Shown here: positions 7,600 to 14,778 of the stretch, in pieces
Numbering within the stretch: the stretch's first letter is position 1
Layout of the letters: the number at the start of each line of letters is the position of its first letter
From: CAIQPS01 sp964631965
GTDB lineage: Bacteria > Actinomycetota > Thermoleophilia > RBG-16-64-13
NCBI GenBank assembly: GCA_964631965.1
Contig: CAZWAR010000010.1
Coordinates: 1 to 38,091, forward strand
Reading direction: 5' to 3'
Length of the DNA stretch: 38,091 nt
Position numbers and translations under genes: made by a program
The notes under the pieces: generated by a model
The model's input: only the letters and a program-made list of their open reading frames with translations
The model's database searches: none
Told to the model about the DNA's origin: nothing

Positions 7600-8855
7600 G
7601 CCCCGTGCCCCAGCAGAGGCCGCTCCTCGATCTCTACGCCGAGCATGCCGGTCGGGACGCCGTCGAGCAATTGCGGCAGCTCGCCCGTATCGTCGAGGGC
7701 ATCAAAGTGGTGCACGTGAACTCGACCCGGCGCGGAGGCGGGGTTGCGGAGATCCTGGAAAAGCTCGTCCCCTTGATGCGGGAGCTGAAACTGGAGGCGA
7801 GCTGGGAGGTGATCGATGGGAACGACGAGTTCTTCGCCTGCACGAAGTCGTTCCACAACGCTCTGCAGGGGAAGTCCGTCAATATCCCTCCCTCGCTGCT
7901 TCAAACGTTCGAGCAGGTCAACGTGCAGAATGCGGAGAGCCTCCGCCCCGTGCTCGAACAGGCGGACGTCGTTTTCGTGCACGACCCCCAGCCGGCGCCA
8001 CTCGTACGCTGTTGCCCGGAGCGCAAGGGCAAGTGGGTGTGGCGCTGTCACATCGACGCCAGCCGTCCGTACAGGCCGGTGTGGAAGTACCTCCGCCAGT
8101 TCGTTGCCGAATACGACGCCAGCGTGTTCTCCATCGCTTCGTTCGCCCAACCGATGCCGCACCCGGTGTATCTCATCGCGCCGAGTATCGATCCGATCAG
8201 CGAGAAGAACATTGAGTTGCCGGTTGCCGAGGTCCGGTCCGTGCTGGAGGGTTTCGACATAGACCCGGACAGGCCCACCCTGTTGCAGGTGTCGCGCTTC
8301 GATCGCTTCAAGGACCCTCTGGGGGTGATCCACGCCTATAGGTTGGCCACCGAGTTCATTCCCAGTCTGCAATTGGTGCTGGCCGGTGGTGGTGCCGCCG
8401 ACGATCCCGAGGGCGACGCGGTGCTCGCCGAGGCCCGGGAAGCGGCGGGGGCCGATCCCGACATACATGTACTGTCGTCTGGGCACTACAGCGATAGGGT
8501 AATAAACGCGCTGCAGACGGGTTCCGACATCGTGCTACAGAAATCGCTGCGAGAAGGGTTCGGGCTCACGGTGACCGAGGCGATGTGGAAGAGCAGGCCG
8601 GTGATCGGCGGCAACACGGGCGGCATCCGTCTGCAGTTGTTGGACCACCGCACCGGGTTCCTGGTCGACACGCCGGAGGGAGCGGCCATGCGTATCCGCT
8701 ATCTTCTGAGCGATCGCACCCGTATGCAGCAGATCGGTCTGAACGCTAGGGAGCTGGTGCGGCAGAACTTCCTCATCACCCGCCACCTCCGTGAATACCT
8801 TACCCTGCTCGTGGCCCTCATCCGGGGGGCGGAGGAACGGATCGAACTGGTCTGA
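7596..8855 (+). CDS. treT: GT4 glycosyltransferase, trehalose synthase TreT-like
   Basis: 419 residues. It has the TreT opening VVHVNSTRRGGGVAEIL (near residue 38), the WEVIDGNDEFF stretch that contacts the acceptor, VFVHDPQPAPL, WRCHIDAS, and the GT-B C-terminal donor site LLQVSRFDRFKDP, VLQKSLREGFGLTVTEAMW and GGNTGGI. TreT enzymes make trehalose reversibly from NDP-glucose and glucose. It is translationally coupled to the DUF5752 gene by an ATGA overlap and followed 23 nt later by otsA, giving two distinct trehalose-forming glycosyltransferases in one operon. TreT specificity versus another GT4 disaccharide synthase is an inference from motif similarity. Confidence 0.88.
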   Translation: MSPVPQQRPLLDLYAEHAGRDAVEQLRQLARIVEGIKVVHVNSTRRGGGVAEILEKLVPLMRELKLEASWEVIDGNDEFFACTKSFHNALQGKSVNIPPSLLQTFEQVNVQNAESLRPVLEQADVVFVHDPQPAPLVRCCPERKGKWVWRCHIDASRPYRPVWKYLRQFVAEYDASVFSIASFAQPMPHPVYLIAPSIDPISEKNIELPVAEVRSVLEGFDIDPDRPTLLQVSRFDRFKDPLGVIHAYRLATEFIPSLQLVLAGGGAADDPEGDAVLAEAREAAGADPDIHVLSSGHYSDRVINALQTGSDIVLQKSLREGFGLTVTEAMWKSRPVIGGNTGGIRLQLLDHRTGFLVDTPEGAAMRIRYLLSDRTRMQQIGLNARELVRQNFLITRHLREYLTLLVALIRGAEERIELV

Positions 8856-8878
8856 GGCGAGCGGACAAGGAGTGGAAG

Positions 8879-10378
8879 ATGCCTGCAGGCGCACAGAGAC
8901 TTGTCGTCGTGTCCAACCGATTACCCTACATCCTCGAGCGCACGCCGGAGGGGGAGTGGGGGCTCAAGGCCGGGTCGGGCGGTCTGGTGACAGCGCTTCT
9001 CCCTGTGTTGCGCGACCGAGGCGGCATATGGATCGGCTGGCCGGGGGTGACGGACGAAGTTCCCGACATAGCGGGTGTCCTCGAGAAGGCATCGCACGGA
9101 ACCGGCTACTCCTTCAGGCCGGTACTCCTCACCAGGGACGAGATGGACAAGTACTACTACGGCTACTCCAACGAGAGCATCTGGCCGTTATTCCATGATC
9201 TGCAGACCCGTGCCACCTTCGATCCCGAGTACTGGCCGGTATACGTGAAGGTCAACACGAAGTTCGGCCAGGCGCTCGCGTCGGGGGCTCATACCAAAGA
9301 CTTCGTGTGGGTACACGACTACCAGCTGATGGATGTCGCCCGCCCCGCGCGTGAAGCCGGGTGCGAGGCCGATCTGGCTTTCTTCCTTCACATCCCATTC
9401 CCGGCGCCGGACATCTTCATGAAACTGCCCGAGAGGCAGGCCGTGCTGAGCTCTCTCCTCGCCTACGACCTAGTGGGCGTGCAGACCATGCGCGACCGCC
9501 GCAACCTCGTCCAATGTGTGCGGACGCTGGTGAAGAACGCCCGGGTAGGTGTCGAAGGGAACCTGCACGTGATACGGCACGGCTCCCGGGAGACCCGGGT
9601 TGGGCACTTCCCCATCGGCATCGATGCCGCCACATTCGCAAAGCAGGCGACGGCGCCCGCCGTGGAGGAAAGGGTGCACTGGATCCGCGACGAACGGTAT
9701 CGGGACAGGCAGATAGTTCTCGGCGTGGACAGACTCGACTACACGAAGGGGGTACCGGAGCGCCTTCGGGCTTTTGGCAACCTGCTCGAACGCTACCCCG
9801 ATCTCAGGGGAAAGATCAGCCTGTTCCAGGTAGTGGTGCCAAGTCGGGTGGAAATCCCGAGCTACGCGGAACTGAAGGCCGAGATCGAAGGACTGGTGGG
9901 AGAGATCAACGGCCGGTACTCCCAAGTGGGCTGGGCTCCCGTACACTACTTCTTCCGCAGCCTGCCTCCCACTGAGCTTCTGGCCCTGTACCGGGCCAGT
10001 CAGATAGCACTCATCACCCCGCTCAAAGACGGGATGAACCTGGTGGCCAAAGAGTACTGCGCGTGCAACGTGGAGGAGAACTCGGTACTCATCCTCAGCC
10101 AGTTCGCCGGGGCCGCAGCGCAGCTGGGCAAAGCCGCCCTGGTGGTCAATCCCTACGACGTGGAGCAGACAGCCAACGCCATCCACGACGCGTTCCACAT
10201 GCGCCACGCGGAAAGACGCTACAGGATGAAACGGCTGCGCAGGAACGTCCGCACCCAGAACATCTTCTGGTGGGTGGACTCGTTCATGCGCGCAGCTACC
10301 GATAAGGAGCTACATGACTACCCTGTGCTCGAGGAATACATACCCGAGCACTTCGGTCCTCAGCCTGGTGACGACTGA
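8879..10378 (+). CDS. otsA: Trehalose-6-phosphate synthase (OtsA, GT20)
   Basis: 499 residues. GT20 landmarks run in order: RLVVVSNRLPYILERT, GSGGLVTALLPVL, WVHDYQLMDVARP, FFLHIPFPAPDIF, HFPIGIDAATF, VLGVDRLDYTKGVPERL (donor phosphate site) and LITPLKDGMNLVAKEYCAC (UDP-binding loop). The enzyme joins UDP-glucose and glucose-6-phosphate to trehalose-6-phosphate in the cytoplasm. It is the last gene of the trehalose operon, 23 nt behind treT. No trehalose-phosphatase (OtsB) domain or gene is present, so dephosphorylation must be done elsewhere or the product used as such. A glucosylglycerol-phosphate synthase-like alternative specificity cannot be excluded. Confidence 0.92.
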   Translation: MPAGAQRLVVVSNRLPYILERTPEGEWGLKAGSGGLVTALLPVLRDRGGIWIGWPGVTDEVPDIAGVLEKASHGTGYSFRPVLLTRDEMDKYYYGYSNESIWPLFHDLQTRATFDPEYWPVYVKVNTKFGQALASGAHTKDFVWVHDYQLMDVARPAREAGCEADLAFFLHIPFPAPDIFMKLPERQAVLSSLLAYDLVGVQTMRDRRNLVQCVRTLVKNARVGVEGNLHVIRHGSRETRVGHFPIGIDAATFAKQATAPAVEERVHWIRDERYRDRQIVLGVDRLDYTKGVPERLRAFGNLLERYPDLRGKISLFQVVVPSRVEIPSYAELKAEIEGLVGEINGRYSQVGWAPVHYFFRSLPPTELLALYRASQIALITPLKDGMNLVAKEYCACNVEENSVLILSQFAGAAAQLGKAALVVNPYDVEQTANAIHDAFHMRHAERRYRMKRLRRNVRTQNIFWWVDSFMRAATDKELHDYPVLEEYIPEHFGPQPGDD

Positions 10379-10388
10379 GGACCGGGCG

Positions 10389-10664
10389 TCAGAACGGCAT
10401 CTGCGGGCGCCAGCCCCTGTCGGCCAGGCGCGAGGCCCTGCGCAGGCCCAGGTGCGTGAGTGCGACACGACCGAGGCTGGTGAACTCCAGTATCCCCCGA
10501 TCGGCCCAGAAGTCGCAGGCCTCATCGGCTTCCGACTCCGACCGTCCGCACCTTCTCTGCACGTCGGTGAAGGCTACAGCCCGCTTGGCGGTTCTTCCGG
10601 CGAGTTCGTATACGGCTCGCAAGAAGTCGTGCTCAACCCTGGTCGAGGCTTCCAAGACTCTCAC
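10389..10664 (-). CDS. Small winged-helix-like hypothetical protein
   Basis: 91 residues from GTG 10664 with a GAGAGGGG site about 7 nt upstream. The sequence is helical: RVEHDFLRAVYELAG, then FTDVQRRCGRSESEADEACD and the wing-like ILEFTSLGRVALTHLG. This pattern (helix, recognition-like helix, short beta wing) fits a small winged helix-turn-helix DNA-binding protein. It is convergent with otsA, ending 10 nt from the otsA stop. Its function is unknown. Confidence 0.62.
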   Translation of the reverse strand: MRVLEASTRVEHDFLRAVYELAGRTAKRAVAFTDVQRRCGRSESEADEACDFWADRGILEFTSLGRVALTHLGLRRASRLADRGWRPQMPF

Positions 10665-10839
10665 GATCGTCCCCTCTCTCCGAGAAGGCAGAGTCGGCGC
10701 GACTCTCAGTCGGTGCCTCTCCTCGGCGAAAGTCAGTACACAGGATGAATGGCGGTACTGCGAATTTCTGCAGAATCATCCTCGCACGAGATACCTGAAA
10801 TTCTCCTGAAAGCGGATAGGACCCGGGTGGCCGGTGCGC

Positions 10840-11166
10840 CTACTCTCCGGCGTAGAACGGGGCGAGGCAACTGAGCAGTTCTTTCTTGGACATCCGCGAG
10901 CGATCGGGTATGCGCAGTCTCTTCGCTCGTTCATGGAGCTCGCTCACCGTTTGACCCTCCAGGTCCGCCCGGCTCAGGGTGACCGGTCCGTCGCAGGCGC
11001 CGGTTCCTATGACGGCCCTCGTGTCGATGGCGCGCAGGAAGATGCCGGCAGTCTTCGGTCCGACCCCTCTGAACTGCTGTAGCCGGGTCTTCGCGTCTTC
11101 GACATTCCTTGCCGAGGCCAGAAGGTTAGTGAGCCGGCCGCCATATCGGGCGAGCAGGAGACGCAT
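10840..11166 (-). CDS. N-terminally truncated HhH (endonuclease III-like) protein with C-terminal Rho_N domain
   Basis: 108 residues from ATG 11166. FRGVGPKTAGIFLRAID (about residue 32) is a helix-hairpin-helix motif of an endonuclease III-like family, and the last 45 residues (LEGQTVSELHERAKRLRIPD, RSRMSKKELLSCLAPF) are a Rho_N/SAP-like module. The homologous sequence clearly continues upstream of the ATG in the same frame to about 11250 (WQGLVHIRGEGHYRRYDEST), but there is no ATG/GTG/TTG there and a TGA closes the frame at 11287-11289. The N-terminal half of the usual domain is missing, replaced by the promoter of the divergent LysR gene. This looks like a gene remnant, or a short product made from the internal ATG. 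Confidence 0.6.
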   Translation of the reverse strand: MRLLLARYGGRLTNLLASARNVEDAKTRLQQFRGVGPKTAGIFLRAIDTRAVIGTGACDGPVTLSRADLEGQTVSELHERAKRLRIPDRSRMSKKELLSCLAPFYAGE

Positions 11167-11321
11167 GGCGGCAAGAAGGTACGTCGCCGTGGACTCGTCG
11201 TAACGCCTGTAGTGGCCCTCGCCGCGGATGTGGACCAGACCCTGCCATCCGGTGTCGAGTCGACAGCGTTGGGTGGGCCCAGCTTTTCAGGAGGCGCGCC
11301 GCGACCTAAGATAGTCATTCT

Positions 11322-12224
11322 ATGGAAACGGATCTCCTCAAGACGTTCTCAACCGTGGCGGAGTCGCGCAGCTTCAGCAAAGCCGCGGAAAAGCTGTATT
11401 CGACCCAGTCCACGGTGAGCCGACAGATAGCCCGGCTGGAGGAGATGCTGGATGCCCGTCTGTTCGTTCGCTATGGCCGCCATGTGGAACTGACCACTGC
11501 CGGCGAGATGCTGTTGCCTCTCGCGAACGCTATTGTCACCCGCACCGAGGACGCCATCGGCATCATCCGCGAGCAGGCAGGCGGAGGACCGAGCACCGTT
11601 CACTTCGGGGCGGTGCCCATGGTGATGGCGCACATCCTGATCCCTGTCCTGGCCCCGTTCATCGCGGCGTACCCGGAGATGTGCATCGACCTGATGGAGA
11701 AGGACGACACTCAACTCGAGGAGGCGGTGCTCAGCGGCGAACTGGACTGCGGAGTCATGACCCCCTGGGGATCGAGCCGGGTGTCCGCATACCACTTGCT
11801 CACCGAGGAGATCCTCATGGTCGTGCCGCGTGACCATCCTCTTGCGGCCAGGCGATCGGTACCCTACAAGGTGGCCGCCTCCGAGACGATCCTCCTGCCC
11901 AGAGCGACGCTGCACGTGAACAACCTCATCGTGGAGGGGTTTCGCAAGCGAGGGCTGACTCCCAGATTCTCTTCGCGCTGCAACTACCCGGAATTGAACA
12001 AGGAGTTGGTGCGCAAGGGCCTGGGCATCGCTCCCATGCCGATGACGCTCTGCACGCCCTTCCTGCTGGAAGGGCTGGCCGCCATCCCGTTCGAGGAACC
12101 GCTCACCCGCGATTTGCACCTCATCTATCCCCAGGACCGCCCTCTCTCCGCGGCGGCCAGGGCCCTAATCGCCTACATCAGGACGCATGTTCCCAAACAG
12201 CGTCTGTTCGAGGGACGTTCGTGA
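11322..12224 (+). CDS. LysR-family transcriptional regulator
   Basis: 300 residues, the usual length. The N-terminal winged helix-turn-helix is textbook: LLKTFSTVAESRSFSKAAEK, STQSTVSRQIARLEEML, LFVRYGRHVELTTAGE. Residues 90-290 form the periplasmic-binding-protein-like effector domain (VHFGAVPMVMAHILIPVLAPFIAAYPE, MVVPRDHPLAARRSV). No Shine-Dalgarno is visible; TAAGAT at 11307-11312 is 9 nt before the ATG, so a leaderless or very short leader is likely. The targets may be the VOC and DMT genes just downstream, which follow in the same direction, but LysR proteins often regulate divergent genes and the divergent neighbour here is a gene remnant. Confidence 0.93.
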   Translation: METDLLKTFSTVAESRSFSKAAEKLYSTQSTVSRQIARLEEMLDARLFVRYGRHVELTTAGEMLLPLANAIVTRTEDAIGIIREQAGGGPSTVHFGAVPMVMAHILIPVLAPFIAAYPEMCIDLMEKDDTQLEEAVLSGELDCGVMTPWGSSRVSAYHLLTEEILMVVPRDHPLAARRSVPYKVAASETILLPRATLHVNNLIVEGFRKRGLTPRFSSRCNYPELNKELVRKGLGIAPMPMTLCTPFLLEGLAAIPFEEPLTRDLHLIYPQDRPLSAAARALIAYIRTHVPKQRLFEGRS

Positions 12225-12270
12225 CCCGGCCAACCGCAAGGTGCCTCGCCGGCGCGCTCGAGGAGGAGCC

Positions 12271-12687
12271 GTGAAGGACATCGCCGTACTCCCGCACCAC
12301 TTCGGCATGAGTGTCAGCGACTTGGACGCAGCCATCGACTGGTTCCGGAAGGTGCTGGGGTTCGAGCTCGACCGCAAGGAAGACTTCCTTGCCGAACATG
12401 GCGTCCACATAGCGTTCATCCGCAACGGTGATTTCTCCATCGAGCTCTTCCAGCACGACGAGGCGCAGCGGGCGTCCCCCGAACGGAGCGTACCCAACGA
12501 AGACATCCGTACCCTCGGCAACAAGCATATGTGCTTCCAGATCTCGGACATGGATGCGATGGTGGAGAAACTCAAGGCCGAAGGAGTGCCCATCGCTCTC
12601 GGGCCGTTCGAGGCGCCCGGCTCCCGTGCGGCGTTCGTCCTGGGGCCGGACGGCGCTCTGGTGGAACTCATCCAGCCGACAGCCTGA
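12271..12687 (+). CDS. VOC (glyoxalase/bleomycin resistance/dioxygenase) superfamily protein
   Basis: 138 residues from GTG 12271, chosen over the in-frame ATG 12187 inside the LysR gene because AGGAGGAG lies directly upstream. Two beta-alpha-beta-beta-beta modules are seen: HHFGMSVSDLDAAIDWFRKVLGF and KHMCFQISDMDAMVEKLKAEG, with VELIQP at the end. Metal ligand candidates are His in HHFGM, Glu in SIELFQ, His in KHMCF and Glu in VELIQ. Members include methylmalonyl-CoA epimerase, glyoxalase and ring-cleavage dioxygenases; this one cannot be placed. It follows the LysR gene by 46 nt and precedes the DMT permease by 36 nt. Confidence 0.85.
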   Translation: MKDIAVLPHHFGMSVSDLDAAIDWFRKVLGFELDRKEDFLAEHGVHIAFIRNGDFSIELFQHDEAQRASPERSVPNEDIRTLGNKHMCFQISDMDAMVEKLKAEGVPIALGPFEAPGSRAAFVLGPDGALVELIQPTA

Positions 12688-12723
12688 CGGGTGTCCTGCG
12701 ACGACTCTCCACGGTAGGCCACG

Positions 12724-13702
12724 ATGATCGCCAAACCTCGCATGCCGGCCTGGGTGGCGTACGCTCTGGGCTCCTTCTTCTGCTACGGCATCACCAACTC
12801 TCTGCTGGGGGGCCTCGTCGAGTGGAGCGGGAACGACCCGGATACCCCGATCACCGCTCCGTTCGTCCTCTGGATCACCATGGGATTCGTCGGCGTGGCG
12901 GCTGCGGGCGTGTTCAAGGGTACGGGGAGGGGCTTCAGAGGCATCCCTTCCCGCAAGTTCGTGTGGATCGCGGCCGTCGCGGGAGTGACCCTCTCGGCCG
13001 GAATGCTCACCCTCAAGCTTGGGCTTTCGAGCGACGCGAGCGCCCGGGGACCCATCGTTGCTCTCACCTCGGCCAACTCCATGCTGGTCGCTCTGGGAGC
13101 GTTCGCTGTTCTCAGAGAGAAGCTCGGCCACCGNNNNNNNNNNCCGGCAATTGCTGGGGATGCTCGTTATCGTCGGAGGGATCGTGGTGATGGCGCTCGG
13201 TTCGGGCTCCGCCGCCAGCGTCAAGGGGCTGCTGTACGGCATCGCCACCCTGGTGCTGTTCGGCATCACCAACTTCCTGCTCAAGTACGCCGGTCATTAC
13301 GGGAGCAACTCGGTCACCATAACGGCCGTGCTGTGGCTGTCCGCGGGAATATGCGGCCTCCTGGCCATCGCCTACTGTCTCATCCGTTACGGCCATCTGC
13401 CCGGCATGCAGAAGCCCTCACTGATGTTCTGGGCGATCCTCGCCGGTCTCACGCTCGGTCTGGGGATGCTATGCCTCAAGCTGGCTGTGACGAAGGGTCC
13501 GGGAGGGCCGGCCACCGCTATCATCGGTTCCAACGCGATACTGGTGACATTGTTCGAGTACGCGGTGTTCTCGCACATTCCGCCTGCTCAGAAGCTCATC
13601 GGGATGGGGATAGCCATCGTCGGGATCATCGCCCTGAGTCTGGCGGGGGCCCGGCAGGTGGCCGTCGTCCGGCCTGCAGACGCCGCGGAGCCAAGGCCGT
13701 AG
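12724..13702 (+). CDS. DMT/EamA-family permease (interrupted by an assembly gap)
   Basis: Starts at ATG 12724. The sequence consists of about ten hydrophobic helices in two EamA-like repeats, the first ending AVLREKLGHR just before ten Ns (13134-13143), the second from RQLLGMLVIVGGIVVMALG to VGIIALSLAG. The frame differs across the Ns (frame of 12724 before, frame of 13145 after), so ten is a placeholder. The contig ends share the bases CCG; merging on these restores one continuous frame reading LGHRQLLGM, exactly what the family shows at this point. The gene is therefore probably intact, about 321 residues. Such transporters export amino acids, metabolites or drugs. It may be co-regulated with the VOC gene. 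Confidence 0.85.
13134..13143. other. Assembly gap (10 N) inside the DMT permease
   Basis: Ten Ns between ...CCACCG and CCGGCAATTG.... The gap is probably a scaffolding placeholder over a short contig overlap (shared CCG), because removing the Ns and one copy of CCG keeps the reading frame. Confidence 0.95.
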
Positions 13703-13736
13703 GCCGGCCAGAGTTGCCGGGCCGCAGACGCGGCGG

Positions 13737-14642
13737 CTACGGCCTCTTCTGCAGGAACTCGTCGAACCCAGCGGCGGTCATGCCCCGGAGACAGGCGAGG
13801 AGCGCCCGCCGGGGGATGCGTATGGCTTCGTCCAGCTGGAGCGAACGCAGGTTCCCCTCGCTCACCATCCGCTCAATCGCCTCCACGGGGAGCTTCAGGA
13901 TCGACGCCGTCTCTTCGAGCGTGAAGACGGCTCCTGCGGGTAGCCCATCCGCCGTGGCCTCGCGCAGGGCCGCAGTGGGAGTGCGAGTGTCCGATTGCGC
14001 GCCCGTATGCTTACCCCCGGAACCCGCCCCGCCCTGCGCGCCCCCGCCTGTCAGGTGGCCGAGGATGAAGTCTATGAGATGAGGGGAGACCCTCTCGTAC
14101 CAGATGTTGTTGAAGCCCATGGAACTGGCCACATCCCCGGTCCATGCCCACCCGGCGACCAGCCAAGCGATGAGTTCGGGGTCCACAGCAGAGGGAAGCC
14201 CACCCTTCTGTAGCAGGTCTTCGATGATGGAGGCCAGGTAGGAAGCGGTCTCCGACTCCTTCTCCCGGATGGCCTCCCGCAGCCCCTCCGCTGGGGCCGA
14301 GGCCACGAACTCCAGGAAGAGGTGGGCGTGACTGGTGGGGTCCTGACCGCGGACCTTTTCCGCATGGCGCTCGAAGATGCCCCGGAGCCGCGCGACCGGG
14401 TCGGTGCCGTTGTTGCCCCTGAAGCTGTCGAATACCTGTTCGTACACCTCGTCGAGGGCCGCGAGGAGGATCGCCTGCCGATTGGGGAAGTGGGAATAGA
14501 GAGCGGCCGAAGTGATGCCGGCTCCCCTGGCAATGCGGGACACGGTGGCTCCCTCGATGCCGTGCTCGGCTATGGTCTCGAGTGCCGCGCGCACGATCTC
14601 CTGCTTCCGAGCCTCCGTGCTCATCCTCACCCCGACGCCCAC
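13737..14642 (-). CDS. TetR/AcrR regulator fused to a C-terminal excisionase-type helix-turn-helix domain
   Basis: 301 residues from GTG 14642 (AGGGAGAG about 5 nt upstream; ATG 14624 is an alternative). Residues 12-65 are the TetR DNA-binding domain (IVRAALETIAEHGIEGATVS, RIARGAGITSAALYSHFPNR); about 70-198 is the helical ligand and dimer domain. A Gly-rich linker (about 199-212) leads to a second DNA-binding-like module at 238-290, FTLEETASILKLPVEAIERM then a wing and IRIPRRALLACL, the pattern of excisionase/MerR-like (HTH_17) domains. Ordinary TetR proteins are near 200 residues. It is divergent from the transhydroxylase-like operon, whose promoter region holds a palindrome, so it is the likely repressor of that operon, sensing a substrate or intermediate. 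Confidence 0.88.
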   Translation of the reverse strand: MGVGVRMSTEARKQEIVRAALETIAEHGIEGATVSRIARGAGITSAALYSHFPNRQAILLAALDEVYEQVFDSFRGNNGTDPVARLRGIFERHAEKVRGQDPTSHAHLFLEFVASAPAEGLREAIREKESETASYLASIIEDLLQKGGLPSAVDPELIAWLVAGWAWTGDVASSMGFNNIWYERVSPHLIDFILGHLTGGGAQGGAGSGGKHTGAQSDTRTPTAALREATADGLPAGAVFTLEETASILKLPVEAIERMVSEGNLRSLQLDEAIRIPRRALLACLRGMTAAGFDEFLQKRP

Positions 14643-14688
14643 GTCTCTCTCCCTTCAACCGGCCACCGGCCGAACCCCGTTTGACACC

Positions 14689-14705
14689 TAACCTATTGTA
14701 CGTTA
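14689..14705. promoter_or_regulatory. Candidate TetR operator in the divergent promoter region
   Basis: TAACCTATTGTACGTTA is an imperfect 17-bp palindrome (TAAC-n-TA / TA-n-GTTA, six of eight positions per arm symmetric). It lies in the 136-nt divergent intergenic space between the TetR-fusion gene and athL-like gene, which is AT-richer than its surroundings. A TTGACA -35-like box at 14681-14686 with a TAAGTT -10-like box 17 nt later at 14704-14709 overlaps it, the geometry expected for repression of the 14779 operon. Confidence 0.5.
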
Positions 14706-14778
14706 AGTTTTTACCGAATGCTCAATCAGTTATGGGTAAGTCGGTTCACGGAGCGACAAGCAAGGGAGGGATGCGCTG

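Noticed and set aside
10740..10785. Palindrome TTCTGCAGAA (10766-10775) inside a GGATGA/TCATCC inverted repeat
   Set aside because: Could be an operator of the small winged-helix gene, but short and not clearly placed relative to a promoter.
11287..11289. TGA closing the HhH protein frame, considered as a second selenocysteine codon
   Set aside because: No conserved Cys belongs there, no homologous sequence continues upstream, and the region is the promoter of the LysR gene.
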